A stretch of 64,000 nt of DNA from Trachelipus rathkii (Eukaryota; Arthropoda; Malacostraca; Isopoda; Trachelipodidae), in assembly GCA_015478945.1 (NCBI GenBank), contig JABUQX010021177.1:1-64000 (forward strand), read 5' to 3'. The notes beneath the pieces were generated by a model that worked only from the letters and a program-made list of their open reading frames with translations, did no database searches and was not told the DNA's origin. Below are positions 1-11,464 of this stretch, piece after piece (position 1 is the stretch's first letter; every line of letters begins with the position of its first letter). Position numbers and translations under genes: made by a program.

Positions 1-50
1 ATATTAATAAAAAAAATTAAACAAATATGTTCGTCATCTACATAGGATAA

Positions 51-900
51 TTACTTCTTTTCACACTTACCCGACAACGACAGGCCATCAACACCGGTCT
101 CCAACTTCCACAGCTTCAAATCAAGGCGAACGATCTGAAAGACCGGTTGTAAATGCGCAGGCCGCTCATTTTGGATATGGGTCAAGAGACTTAAGTATGA
201 TGCTGGACAGTTTTGTCCATATATAGCACTCATCCGTAGTCAATTTTATTTCGAACTGTTGCAATACAAGGGTCCAAGTAGTCTTTCTGTCAGCGTCCCA
301 GGTCTTAGAAGTTTGGTGACAGCTCGTTTTGAGGTGAAGGATGTGAGGAAGGCTAAGTGGATGTTCATACAGGTCAGACCTCAAAATTTAACTGTAGTTT
401 TGTCTTGATAGAACTAAGGGGCTAACCGTGGGGGATGTTTCATCTAGAGACCCCATCACTGCCATCAGCGGAACATCAGGTTCTCGTTTTTGGGGGCAGA
501 AAAACATAAATCCCCGCGAAGTAGCACACCAGACAGCCATCCTCGCCAAATTCTGTCGAATAATCAGTGTGGAGATGGTGTTCCAAGAAAGAAAGCTTGA
601 AAATTCCAACGAGATCAAAAGAGGAAAGTGTCCACAAAATGAAGGGAGCCACCCAGACTGGTGTTTGAACGTTGGTAATTCACACCTCATTGTAGTCAAC
701 TTAAATCAATAAGAAAACAATGTAAAAAAACGATCCATTTGTTAAGTTGGAAAAAAAGCTCACCACCCTTCACAGATCGTAGTGTCCTACCCACAAATCG
801 AAAAAAGAGCCGGTCCAAAGTAGAAAATGATACTTTGAGGAAATACCAAAACTGGAGTGGTGAAAACGCATGAAGAGAATTATCAATTGATAATATAAAA
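51..900 (-). pseudogene. Element B reverse transcriptase, C-terminal part (left)
   Basis: Minus-strand fragments read in order as the thumb or connection region of a LINE reverse transcriptase. One fragment (384-166) ends its first part with VPHI-like spacing then SKTWDADRKT and a residue pattern leading to ECYIWTK. This resembles the family pattern in which WGADR-like residues are followed by a YGC(I/A)VYGSA-like motif. The next (233-51) continues with RPAHLQPVF and LWKLETGVDGLSLSGKCEKK. A further fragment (699-388) lies upstream. Frames change between fragments, so no intact protein is encoded. The inverted copy at 32,360-33,180 gives the same protein with different frame breaks. Confidence 0.65.
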
Positions 901-1745
901 ACGAGTTAGGTCACTATCATTCTCATCACCAATTATTTACAAATGCATGCAAGTATCAAGAAGATGGGCATTAACGAATTTCTACGCTAGGACGTCCGCA
1001 CATCTCATTACTAGGTTTAGGAAGAGAATAATACTAGCATTCATACACAATTTCGGGCTGGAGATTCACCCAACTAACAATACACAATGATACAGATATG
1101 TAAAGCAATTCACAAGGTGCAGGGAGACCGCCCGATAGCTCGACAGATAGCGTGCTGATCAGTCATAAAGGGAGTATTGAACAGTACATCATTCGAACCC
1201 GACACACCTGTGACGACTATTACCTGTAATGTCATATGTAGAACTAGTGATGATTTTATCTAAAATACAGTCAAATGAGATAGATTACTAGTGGAGCGTC
1301 CCATGTCGATAATTTTTCTATATCGAGATCTACTAACTGGAAGTATAGATCGTAGAATATTGGCATACCAAGCTCGACAGCACTTAACTATAAAGACTGG
1401 TTGAGTTGCAAAACATCAATTCACCACAAAACAATCTTAAATAAAAAAAATATCGCAATAGTGCCATAATCAGGATGAGATGATATAAACGAAAGTCGTT
1501 GCTATTCATAACAGCAATCTCTTACAATAGCTATATAATATCGCTAACAAGATATTAGACAGATGAAAACAGTCCATTCACTCGCGAACTATATATAGTT
1601 TATTTTTGACTTTACACGACACTGGCTTCGATGAATCTTTATCATATACTGTTGATTAATGCGATATATAATCTTATGTTTGGTGAAAGTGTCACACATG
1701 TTAGAAGCAGTTTTTTTTAATAAATAAGGTTTAAATAAAGGGTTT
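900..1745 (-). pseudogene. Element B central RT region, highly degraded (left)
   Basis: By position between the endonuclease end and the RT C-terminus this should contain the RT fingers and palm. No conserved RT block can be read in any frame. This interval is longer than its mirror (about 31,770-32,360), so it has gained sequence or the mirror has lost some. It is AT-rich and the most divergent part of the arm pair. Confidence 0.4.
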
Positions 1746-2060
1746 TGGAGCTCTCTCTTCTGCGAATGATTATACGACAAAGCTTTCGTCTTTTCGAGAT
1801 TTGCCGAACGCACTCTGAGGACACCAATGGCGTTGACAAGACAGCGACTGAAAATAACCGAAACAGATACAATAGGGTTTTGACCCCTTCACTTACCTGG
1901 TTTTCTGAAGGATTAAGAGTTCCAGCGAAAAAAGTACAGAAGCTTCAACGAGCCGACAGGACAATAAGATATACAGCATGGTGAAGGGAGAACATGAGTC
2001 ACTTTATGATTTGTCTGTACCGAATCGCTTGTACCAGCCTCTGCCAGTGTTACATCTCCT
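1745..2060 (-). pseudogene. Element B endonuclease end and EN-RT linker (left)
   Basis: The minus strand near 1,840-1,750 is the inverted copy of 31,680-31,770, where the readable protein has the PWWSQE-type motif that follows the endonuclease of many LINEs. Here the sequence around the CAACGCCAT and GTTCGGCAAATC blocks is retained, but the frame is broken. Further upstream (to about 2,600) the mirror similarity to 31,050-31,450 is weak but follows the same order. Confidence 0.5.
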
Positions 2061-3380
2061 CCATATCACCCGAGGGTGGCAGCTGCGATGTTCGCATGCC
2101 AACGACATATTGAATGATATAGAATAAATTAGGGATTTCCACTGGATGAATAATAAGTCCCTTTATATAAACGGAACGAAAGGCTGCTCTCTAACTACAC
2201 ATACTTTAGTCCAATATACATGAAAGTGGAACAAAGTGTGTAGACGTCGACAACAGTACATAATAGAGTCGTTTGCAATCGAAGCCGCCATGCACGAAAA
2301 GTATTATGGCAGAACCTTGTAATATACACAAACAGCTAGAGAATGAAAATAACACTTCAAGCAAAGATGGAATAGAGCTAACATATCTGAAAAATTCACA
2401 ACCATAGGAACAACGCTAGAGAGAGAAGTGGGAGTTGGATATTCGAATAGTGATCCGACCGATCACTTTTGGAGACTATTTGCCAATCGGGAGCAAGGCT
2501 ATAACCTTGGAACACCTGACCTCAGAACCTGCACGTCAATAAGAGAATCATACAACATAAGTAGGAGAATAGCAAGATAGTAGTCGTCAAGAAAAGGTAG
2601 AACAAATAGGTATACTGGGAATAAAGATTACAAATGGATATAAATATTAATATCAAGTATATTACAATAGTAAGGAAAAGTTAATGTTGCTCTCCCCAGA
2701 TCACTTTCTATTTGCTGTGTTAATGATGTTTTGTTTAATATAGTTTTTTCTATTAGAGTGTTATTTTAACTTATCTCTTTAAGCTGCTATAGTAATTTAA
2801 TGTCATACTTAGTTAGACGGTCTTATTTATCTATATAAATACTCGAATAAAGCCGCTTTTTAAAGAAGACTTAGCTGAAAACATAGCCTAATCTCTCAAC
2901 GGGCTGGAAATTTTAAGATAAGTTTTTAGTGTTTTACCTTTTTTTAACTTTTAAGTTTTTTACGTATTTAATTAATTCATTAATGCAGCTTTAGGCCTTT
3001 TTTAAAGTTTTTAATTAGAATTATGGTATCTTTTTGGGGGGGTTTAAATTTAAGTACGTAAGTTAGTGAAGCTGTGCGAGTGTGTGTATGTGACTTTTAA
3101 CGTTTAAGGTTTTATTTTCTTTATTTTACGTATTTATGGAATCACTAGTTGGTTTTGTCTCTATTTTTTAATCATAAATTTTTAATATTTTTATTTTTAA
3201 GGTTTCAGTGAGTTTTTTTTTTTCTTTATCTTTTTTGTGCGTGATCTGTGTGTGTTTGTTGTGTGGGCACAATGTTTTTTTTATTTTAACTAAAAAAAAC
3301 TTTTTGTGGTTTTTTTGGGTGTTATGGTCCGATTGTGTGTGTTTGTTTGGTGAGGCTGTCTGAATTTGAATGACTGGCAG
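2060..3380. other. Degraded EN N-terminal part of B and 5' region of element A
   Basis: No domain can be read here. Mirror similarity with 30,470-31,450 is clear at 2,700-3,080 (GTGTTATTTTAAC and CTGTGCGAGTGTG blocks) and weak at 2,560-2,690. The junction between B and the 5' end of inserted element A must lie in this interval, but I could not place it or find a target-site duplication. A T-rich strand with GTGTG motifs (3,060-3,360) is probably the 5' untranslated region of A. Confidence 0.45.
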
Positions 3381-3404
3381 AGAAGATGTAGGCGGATGGG
3401 CGCA

Positions 3405-4260
3405 TGGCGCTGGGTTCTCTATTGACTTCGCCAACGTTTGGCCTGAAAGCTAACCATGAATCTGTGAATATCACCCTCGCTAACTCTCTAAACCATAACC
3501 ATTCTTACTTCTGTTGAGACCGCTAGCCAGGGATTCTTTTTCAAATAAACTTAATATTCCAACATATAACTTTTTTCTACAATTTCAGGCTAAATGGTGG
3601 AGTCTGTGCCTATATAAACACTTAACACTCCTGTAACACGTTTCTGAAGAATCTTGAATCTCCTAAATTTGATGTTCTGTGCTTAAAATCCTTTCTTCCT
3701 ACTACTACCATTATCTTGTGTTTCTGCTACTTGCTCCCTAAACGGAACAGATTTTCAACTCCTTTTTGAATATCTTACTACTTCTGCATGACAGACTTGT
3801 TACTCTCTTCCCATCCAAATGTCTTGAGACTATCTATTTAGGTGATCTTCAACGTACTCACACTGAGTGGTTGGGCTCCCTTCTAATACTGATGCAGGAG
3901 GGGAGGAGGCCAAAACATTCAGTAATTCTCACGATTTGGAACAGTTTAATTAAAGAACGCTACCACATACAGATCGTCTGGCCTGTTCTTGAACACGCTT
4001 TTGATTTTTGTTCCAACCACTACTCCGGCCGTTATATCCAAACCATTTTCCCTCCTATCGGTAACTCGGACCACAATCTTGTAGCTCTTCATTTTAAAAC
4101 TTTTTCTCCAGCAGCTCCACCACGCCCCAAACGTACTTTCTGGCACTTTAATCGGGCTAATTGGGGGGCGTTGCGTCGTTTCTTTGCAACTATGCTTGGC
4201 AGTGAATCTGCTTTGACTCGGAGGACGTTTCGGTCACCGCTGAAAAGGTAGGAGCCGTAA
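3405..4260 (+). pseudogene. Element A apurinic endonuclease domain (left)
   Basis: In shifting frames the sequence reads FSIDFANV near the start, then a YLGD block with HTEWLGS (3,835-3,885), an IFPPIGNSDHNLVAL block (4,040-4,090) and RTFWHFNRANWGALRRFF (4,130-4,190). The GD(F/L)N-like and SDH motifs are the metal-binding and catalytic signatures of the exonuclease-endonuclease-phosphatase fold used by LINEs to nick target DNA. Here GDFN reads as GDLQ, so that site is damaged. The longest unbroken stretch is 3,766-4,251. The following residues (RRTFRSPLKR) go out of frame, while the mirror copy keeps FDSEDVSVTAEKV. Confidence 0.75.
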
Positions 4261-4760
4261 TCGTCGAGGGAATGAGCGGGTTCATTCCATCCTTCACTAA
4301 ATCTTTTTCTCCACAAAAACTCCATGGTTCGAATGGGGAATGTTCTCCGCTTGTTCCATTCAAGGAGAGAGACACTTGCATATCAGGCTTCTACAATGCG
4401 CGTCAACCACTGGATGGCGCACTAATGTCCTCTGCTCGGAATCGTTGAAACGCAATTCATGCTACGTTTTGTAATGCTTTTCCGCCTAACAGACAGCCCA
4501 GATCGTACTCGGCTCTTCCACTGCTAAAAATTTCTGGCCTCATTGCCAATAACATCTCAATAATTTTGTAAAATCTGCCTTTTCCTCCACATTAATTCGT
4601 TCTGACGGTTTCTGTAGCTAACTCTCCTACTGAAAGCTAATCTTCTTCGGCCTCCTTTTTTTTTCATCGCAAATCCCCGGGAAAAACCCAAGTGCCTTCT
4701 CCTGCTTCTTCTCTTCTCAGGTTTCCTATGGCCTCTTTCCCGCGATTACGCATGATCGGG
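4260..4760 (+). pseudogene. Element A EN-RT linker (left)
   Basis: This stretch continues from the endonuclease with readable GMSGFIPSFTKSFSP and GECS blocks, then decays. It corresponds to the 29,050-29,560 stretch of the mirror copy, where FSPQIPWFDGECSRSIQERD is in frame. The PWFDGEC motif is the usual bridge between EN and RT in this LINE group. Confidence 0.6.
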
Positions 4761-4764
4761 TGCA

Positions 4765-5780
4765 TGGGATTTGAGATCTATGAGTGTCAGGAAGGCTAAT
4801 GGCCCGGATGGCATTCCTCTCTTGGTTTTGAGGGAGTGTGCTTCCGAAGTATCCCCCCTGTCCTGGTTCAACTCTACTCTCTATGCCTTAATACTAGTAC
4901 ATTTTCCTCAGTGCTGGAACGCGCAATATGTCGAACCAATCCCGAAAAAGGGCAGCCGCTCTGATCCTTCCAACTTCGTCCTATAGCTCTCACTTGTATT
5001 CTATTAAGATTCTTTGAAACTCTTCTACCTCTGTCATTTCTGGATCATCCTGGAGTCTCATTCCTTCTTTCAGATCATCAGTATGGCTTTTCACGTTCGA
5101 CGCTGGAGGTCAACTGGTGACATACTATCGCCTATCTTACTGATTTATGGTCTTACTGCCTTAGGGGACTAATGGGGAGTCTCTGGGTGGTGGCACTCCG
5201 ATATATGCAAAGGCTTTGATCGAGTATTGGCAATGCGTCGCTAACTCTCTAAGCTCCCTCTCCTTTGGGTTTCCTCCTTCTCTTTTGCTTACTCTTGTCA
5301 AGTTTTTCTCTCTGGTCGCTCCATATCAGCACTCCGTTGATGGAGCGACTTCTTCTCCTTTTCCTGTTTTAATTGTGGGATGTTCCCTCAAGGTTCTGCT
5401 TTTATCTCCAACTTTATGTCTTACTTTTCCATCAATGATCTCCTCAAGCTGTACTTCTAACTCCTGTTTCACTCTTATGCCGTGACTTCAACTTCCATTC
5501 TTTCACCACTCATTTCAAATCTGCTTCCCTCTTTTGCATCTAGAGTTTGCCTCTCGTCTTCAGCTTTCCGATTCTATTCTTGCGAATCTGGAGGGATTTC
5601 CCCGTGGGGCCGCCACAACATTGTGAAATTCAACTGTTTTGTAAACTCAACTACTTTACATCTCCTTCTAAAACCACCTCCTAACTTTCCTATTTTTTCG
5701 ACGGTTCTAACGTCTCACCTGTTGACTAAATAAACATATCTTGGTCCCTGAAACAATAAAACAAAAATTATCCTTGGAAA
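4765..5780 (+). pseudogene. Element A reverse transcriptase core (left)
   Basis: The fingers begin with VRKANGPDGIP (4,785-4,820), followed by LRECASEVSPL, FPQCWNAQYVEPIPKKGSRSDPSNF (4,910-4,980) and, after a frame change, a DHQYGF-like block near 5,070. The AFDRVWH region is scrambled near 5,210. The palm motif region is at 5,440-5,490. TATGCC is followed by GTGAC instead of a four-base step into the two aspartates, so the YADD active site is lost to a one-base deletion (5,476-5,486). RT would copy the element RNA at the nick. This copy cannot. Confidence 0.8.
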
Positions 5781-6330
5781 CCTTTCATATCATACAGGTT
5801 GCTAAGGTGGCGCTCAAAGAAACTGGGAGTTCTGTTCAGGTTGCGGGAAATTTTTCTTCTGCACAGCACAGCTAATCCAGTTATATAAGGGCCTTATTCG
5901 CCTTTGTTTGGGTACTGTTCTCACATCTGGGGGGGATCCCGGCTCCACCTTCTTTTGGATAGAGTTGAGTCTAAAGCTAAGAGACTAATAACTGTCCCCA
6001 TACTTTACTAAATCTCTTGACCCTCTATCTCTGCGACGTGACGTTGGCGCACTATCTCTTTCTATAGGTACTACAACGGTAGATGCTCAGAGGAGTTGGC
6101 CACTCGCATTCAACCTCAATTGCGTCGCCCTCGTAATACAAGGGTGCCATGCTCTCGCATGAATTTTTGCGTGAGGCATTGAAAATCCCAGACTCGTTCG
6201 TTGTGGTGCTCTTCTTTTCAGCCACTTCTGCCTCTGTGGAACTCTTGCATCTTCTGTTTTTCTTACTGTATTTAATCTTCCTCTCTCTTAAAACCACGTC
6301 TTGCGCACACCTGAAGAGATTTGCGTTAGG
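5780..6330 (+). pseudogene. Element A RT C-terminal region (left)
   Basis: Readable blocks include KVALKETGSSVQV with SSAQ (5,800-5,870), YIRALFAF (5,885), WPLAFNLNCVALVIQGCHAL (6,096-6,160), ENPR and the terminal CGTLASSVFLTVFNLPLS (6,230-6,290). These match the order of the conserved LINE C-terminal region that ends in a LWNSLPSSVF-type motif shortly before the tail. Frame changes separate most blocks. Confidence 0.7.
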
Positions 6331-6415
6331 TTTTAGGCTTCTGGGTGGGCTTTCCTTCTATTTTATTTCCTGCCCCCTCCTTGAAAAGGGCTCAGCCCGT
6401 GAATTGTTGGTAATC

Positions 6416-6418
<3 letters not shown>

Positions 6419-6484
<66 letters not shown>
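6419..6484 (+). repeat. Poly(A) tail of element A (66 A)
   Basis: An uninterrupted run of 66 A residues lies directly after the element A 3' end. The mirror copy is an 88-T run at 27,366-27,453. Such long pure homopolymers mark young insertions or a sequencing length error. The two lengths disagree. Confidence 0.95.
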
Positions 6485-6486
<2 letters not shown>

Positions 6487-6539
6487 CGACCAGAAAAAAG
6501 AAGAAGGCAATGTCAGGGAAAACATGATTCAAATGCAAG

Positions 6540-7420
6540 TTCATATTGGAGTCTTTGCTCCTGTATGTCCATCCGGAGGGTGGGTGGGATAGGAAGAGTT
6601 TGCACGCTGGCCATATAAGACGGGAATCAGTGAAGGAATGAGAGAAATTAGCCTGTGGGTGCAGTGGATGAAAGAAGGACAAAGGGTGAGTAGAACAACT
6701 TTTTCCTCATAGCACACCTGGTTAGCCTCTCGCTGTTCTAGCTTGATAGACGGACAAGAAAGATGGAGGCAAGGGTACAAAAGACTTTTTTCAATTTGAG
6801 CAGTCATAGGGAAAGTTTATATTCAGAGATGATTGTCACCACATCGTGGGCAGATGGGATGGGAAGATCGGCAGTATTTTGGGGGGGAATGCCCACATTT
6901 TTGGCACCGGAAGTTTTTTCTAGGGCGAGAAACATATGTACTAACTGTATAAATTGCGAAAGCAATCTTCATTTGCCAGGAGGAAAAAGTGTGCTAAATG
7001 TTAGGATTAGGAGAGCATTCCTGGTTGGAAGAAATCTAAATGCATCAGCCACTGGAATATGCTTGCTGTCATGTGTGCCATTATATGGTCTGTCGAGTCA
7101 TTGTGGATTTCTGATGCAAAAATGGTACCTTTCGAGGCATTTCTGACCTTATTGAGGGTGGGGACAATGGTCATGTCTCCAAAGTTTGCTAAGGTTTCCA
7201 ATTTAGAACTCTGCCCCATGAGTTGGCCAGTACAAGGAGGGACCAATTCCTTATATGCGTAACCTGTTAGTTGCTTGTGTCCAGCGCATTTTCCAAGGCG
7301 TAGCTGATTATAAGAGGACTCCGTGACGTAAGTTGAATGGATGACGCCGAGTTGGAATAAAAATACAGTATGTATCCAACATTTCCTGGCATACCTGGAG
7401 GTGGGTCCGAAAACCACAGC
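6540..7420 (-). pseudogene. Element B ORF1, gag-like with zinc knuckles (left)
   Basis: The minus-strand reading frame 7,417-7,007 has FGPTSRYARKCWIHTVF, CAGHKQLTGYA and KGTIFASEIHNDSTDHIMAHM, typical of the N-terminal nucleic-acid-binding region of LINE ORF1 proteins. After a frame change, residues near 6,920-6,830 read CQKCGHSPPKYC then CPRCGDNHL, the start of CCHC zinc knuckles. The next frame (6,807-6,541) carries the proline-rich tail ending HPPDGHTGAKTPI. ORF1 proteins bind the element RNA. Frameshifts make this copy dead. The mirror copy is at 26,390-27,340. Confidence 0.7.
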
Positions 7421-7559
7421 AAATGATTACTAACGAAGTATAAATAGCTGTGCATGGCGTCCAACTTGAAAGGGGCAATGTGATCCGAAAAAGGGGGGAG
7501 GGCTAACACAACCCCTTTGTTTACAGGTTGAGGGGTTGAAAATTTATTAAATGGATGTT

Positions 7560-8225
7560 AGGGAATTAGCAAGAGAAGGATAGGAATCTAGAATCCCTAC
7601 ATCCTCGATGGCAGAGGAGCAATCGGTAGGTCCTGGTCTAGGAGTGATCGAGGAGGGGTCTGGTGGGGAACCCGACAGATGATGGTGTTCAATTTTCTTT
7701 AAAGCAAATATTTAATTGTCTTAAACAAATAAAACATAAAAGTATAAATTAACAGAAGGGATAAAAAAGGCAAATATTACTTAAGGAAGGTTAGCCCCAC
7801 TTCCCCCAAAAGGTCAAAGGTCAGAGCTCATCACAAAATCCCGAACCCTACCCCTTTAGGTTGACTGTTTATGTGGCCTAGGAAGAGCCCCCTAGAACTC
7901 CACGTCGACCCCTACCCGTGAACCTCACGGAATCATATAACTTCACATGACGTCTGAGATTTTACACCAAAGTGCGGGAGAGCCTCCTCACTGGTCAGGC
8001 AAGGTTCGAGTCCCCTACATTTGGCGGCCAGGTCAAAGGCGAAAAAGGAACAGTTTAAACCTGTACCCTCATCCGGGAGTGTGAGATGGATCAAAGAACT
8101 GTGTGGGAAGAGACACCTGAGGCCCAAGGGGCTTGATGGGGAAAAAGAAAAGACACTCTCTTTCAGAGAGGAAATGTACGTTCATAGTATGTAAAGGAAC
8201 TAGGGGAGAGAGTTGAAAAAAGGTA
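7560..8225 (-). other. Element B 5' untranslated stretch (left)
   Basis: This non-coding sequence lies between B ORF1 and the (TAA)n array and is strongly conserved with the mirror at 25,618-26,340. It contains the blocks CGAGTCCCC, AGGTCAAAGG and GAACCTCACGG. The short open frames on either strand are chance. It probably holds the B internal promoter, but no promoter element can be named. Confidence 0.45.
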
Positions 8226-8228
8226 AAA

Positions 8229-8229
8229 A

Positions 8230-8290
<61 letters not shown>

Positions 8291-8454
8291 CAACAATGGC
8301 AATGAGATTAAAATAAAAGTAATAATATGACAGGTATATGATATAAGACAATGGGCGAATCTGGGGAAACTTAAACAAAATAATGAACAAAATATTTTGC
8401 AAATAAAATATAAAAATGATATCTGTGCCCCTCATTGTGAGGTGGTTTTATCCA

Positions 8455-8490
<36 letters not shown>

Positions 8491-8510
8491 TAATAATAAT
8501 AATAATAATC

Positions 8511-8553
<43 letters not shown>

Positions 8554-8572
8554 TATAATAATAATAACTAAT

Positions 8573-8606
<34 letters not shown>

Positions 8607-8653
8607 TAATAATAATAATAATAAATAATAATGAGAAGGTGGTTTTATCAAAA

Positions 8654-8744
<91 letters not shown>

Positions 8745-8883
8745 TATAATTATAATTATAATTATAATTATAATTATAATTATAATTATAATTATAATTA
8801 TAATAATTATAATTATAATTATAATTAAAATAATTATAATTATAATTATATTATAATTAATAATTATAATAATAATAATAATA

Positions 8884-8915
<32 letters not shown>
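8229..8915. repeat. Compound (TAA)n/(AATTAT)n microsatellite, left
   Basis: Three blocks are present: (TAA)n at 8,229-8,288, interrupted (TAA)n at 8,455-8,634, and (TAA)n turning into (TAATTA)n and back at 8,655-8,915. About 165 bp of unique sequence (8,290-8,454) sits between the first two. The poly-Asn and poly-Tyr reading frames here are translation artefacts. The mirror array at 24,891-25,608 has the same TTA/TAATTA switch. Confidence 0.95.
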
Positions 8916-9009
8916 TTACCTTTACATTTTGCAACTCTTTCATCATACTGACATACTGCTTCGCAGGTGATTTAGTTCTCTTATGTGTAACTATGAAATC
9001 TGCTGAAAC

Positions 9010-9175
9010 TACGATTATATTACTTATAATATATATGTATTATCTACTATAAATCCATATTTATATATATTTATATAATATATATATATATATATATATA
9101 AAATATATTATATATACTAGAATAATATTTATTACTATATATCAATATCACCTATATATAATACTATATATCATC
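9010..9175. repeat. (TA)n-rich tract
   Basis: This is an imperfect TA dinucleotide array with short interruptions. It separates the (TAA)n block from the GATACC-type transposon end. The mirror is at about 24,655-24,795. Confidence 0.9.
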
Positions 9176-9744
9176 CACATCAAAATATTTATCTCCTAGG
9201 GGATATAACCGATGCAACCCGAGATACCATGGTATCGGATATCGTATCGGTATGCGCGTGTGTTTATCGGGCGGCGGGGGTCATCGATTATATTTTGAAG
9301 GTCAGTCTAGCTAGATCGGATACTCGAATTTTGCGTGTAGTACCGTAGTATCGGTATGGCACAAAGTGTGTGATTCAAGGAATATACTAACGAACATTTA
9401 ATCATTCCTTCAAATTATATTTCTACACATTAACGCATATTTTAAAAAGACTTTAAAATCTGATAACATTTAATGTCTTACAAAATATTGCGCAATAGTA
9501 AGACCTAATACTTTAGCACGACTCATCAAAAAAATATATACTTATCACATTTAAGCCCCACCCACTTCATAACATGACGTAATAACATCTATTCTTGTTT
9601 AGCATGTTTATATAACTGCTTACACACCAATACTTAAGAGAACTTTAAAATATTTCTTCAAAGGTATTCTAAGCGAATCTTCTGAATCAAGCTTCACCCT
9701 TTCTGCGATAATTAAAGTTTATATTTCTTCTTTTTTTAATTTTT

Positions 9745-9763
9745 GCATTTATATATTATATAT

Positions 9764-9794
<31 letters not shown>

Positions 9795-9915
9795 ATATAT
9801 AATATAGTATATTATATTATTATATATATAATTATATACTATATATATAGTATTTATATATATATATATAATATATATACTATATATATACTATATACTA
9901 TCTACTATATTATAT
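9745..9915. repeat. (TA)n-rich tract
   Basis: This is a TA array with TTA, ATAG and ATAC interruptions next to the long-inverted-end element. The mirror is at 23,985-24,132. Confidence 0.9.
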
Positions 9916-10469
9916 TCTCCGCAATTTTGTCTGATGTTCCTATCTGATCTGACTCATACTGTATGTCTTTATATCCGTAGTGTTTTCGTTTTGTTTGTGT
10001 TACGAACGTAAGAAATGCTCGGGATCTTGCCGTTTCGCTTTTTGTCGTTAAACCGCACAAATAAACGTAAAAAATGGCTTAACAATCGTAACGGAATTCC
10101 TTAACTTTCTACTACAGGTGCGCTATTTCCTGTGATTGAGCGAATTTAGACTTGTTCTTACGAGAAATGTGTAATACCAAAAAAAATGACGGCGTGGTAG
10201 GCACGTTTCCGCTTTGATTGATGAATATTTCATTCAATAAAATCAACTCTTAAAAATCTAATTTCTTCCAAAAGTCCGATAAAACTCCATACATATAGCG
10301 TTGATCAATCTTTTTTGTCCAATATATACCCTAACTCTTGTCTTATCATAGTTATTATCCATGTCTTCCGAAATCGACGAGCTCATCACAACAGCTGATT
10401 TCAATTGTTTGCAACAAAAGTAAACCTCGTAAGAATTAATCGTGTTCGTTTTTGCACGCAATTCAGGCA

Positions 10470-11460
10470 ATTAGTACAGGCAATCAAGGAGTGCCAAAGA
10501 AGTTCTTATGGATATTTATAAGTGTAGTTTAAGTGTCTTTTTAATATAAAAAGATTGCCAATTTTTAAGTTCTTCCACCTTTAAGAAGCACTTTTTGAAG
10601 AAATGGGAATTTTTGAAGAGATATACGGTGCCTATTGAGGTCATAGTGATCTCTGCCAGATAAATTCTCTGGTTGAGAGTTTGGGGAGATTAGCTCGAAA
10701 GGAAATGCCCATGCTGTTGAAGGCTCGCATCTTTAGTTGTAAGAAAGTTTGACCTACGTAATCGATGTTACAGTTGCACATTTATATTTGTAAACGTGGG
10801 TGACCTCATGTTCATGGGGATGCTTTCTTTAATCTTTAAAGAAACTGCCAAATTGAGTTGTTAATAAAATATATAAGAAACTTGCATTGTGGAAAGTTTT
10901 TGTTTACGATATTTCTAATCTGAAAGTGAAGATCATTGGAAAAGGGGTCTATGTAGGGAAGCCGAGCATAAACAGGAAGTTTAGGAACCGCATATGCGGT
11001 AGTTTTAAGGCGAATAAGTGTTATCGAGAAAACGAGTAAACAAGTTTATCTACCAAAAAGGTTTGGGGGATAAAGGCTAAAACTAGAAAATTTACGGAGA
11101 AAGGTGATTTCTTCATGAAAAAACTTCCAATCAGAACAAATAATGCGGGACCTTAGTTAGACCTGCATTTTACATGATTAAAGGATGATAAGAAATACTA
11201 GAAATTCAGTTTCAAGTAAAGTATTTAGTGGGTCTTGCGATTAAATAGAATGCAAGTTCCACCAATACTTTCACATTATGGGACTAATTTCTTTAGTTCT
11301 ATATCCTAACTCATACTTGTTCAATAATAGAGCGTTGCGATAGATTGAACATTTTAGTAATTTTCTTTGCTCTTTAATTTAGACCGTTTTCGTTTTTGTC
11401 ATGTCATTTGTGCTCTACGCTTCGGATAAGAAATGCCTCCACAGTTTTAGGTAGTAATTT
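10470..11460. other. Interior of long-inverted-end element, no recognised gene (left)
   Basis: This 1 kb is well conserved with the mirror at 22,520-23,430, for example around GGTGCCTATTGAGGTCATAG and GGAAATGCCCATG. Such conservation says nothing about coding. All frames contain several stops, and I could not match a transposase. Confidence 0.4.
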
Positions 11461-11464
11461 CCTG

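Larger units (their letters stand above)
3380..6484 (+). mobile_element. LINE element A, left copy (EN-RT, poly(A)-terminated)
   Basis: This is a non-LTR retrotransposon of Jockey/CR1-like architecture: an AP-type endonuclease, a reverse transcriptase, a conserved C-terminal region and a 66-nt poly(A) tail at 6,419-6,484. It lies antisense inside element B. The poly(A) abuts the B ORF1 sequence directly, as expected for target-primed insertion. Frameshifts occur roughly every 50-150 bases, so it is inactive as written. An inverted copy lies at 27,366-30,470 and a further fragment of the same family at 61,620-61,790. Family placement rests on protein motifs read by eye. Confidence 0.8.
1..8225 (-). 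mobile_element. LINE element B, left copy (ORF1-EN-RT; interrupted)
   Basis: This is a decayed non-LTR retrotransposon on the minus strand. In transcriptional order it has a 5' untranslated stretch (about 8,225-7,560) and an ORF1 with gag-like zinc knuckles (about 7,420-6,540). It is then interrupted by element A and resumes with the end of an AP-endonuclease domain near 2,060-1,745 and a reverse transcriptase running to the window start. The RNase H domain seen in the right copy would lie off the window. ORF1 plus EN, RT and RNase H resembles I-superfamily LINEs. Many frameshifts make it non-coding as written. Coordinates are approximate. Confidence 0.75.

Noticed and set aside
6149..6592. 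147-residue plus-strand frame with a lysine run
   Set aside because: It reads out of frame through the element A C-terminus and then through its poly(A) tail. It is not a gene.
8631..8828. Poly-asparagine reading frame
   Set aside because: It is a direct translation of the (TAA)n/(TAATTA)n array, with no unique sequence.
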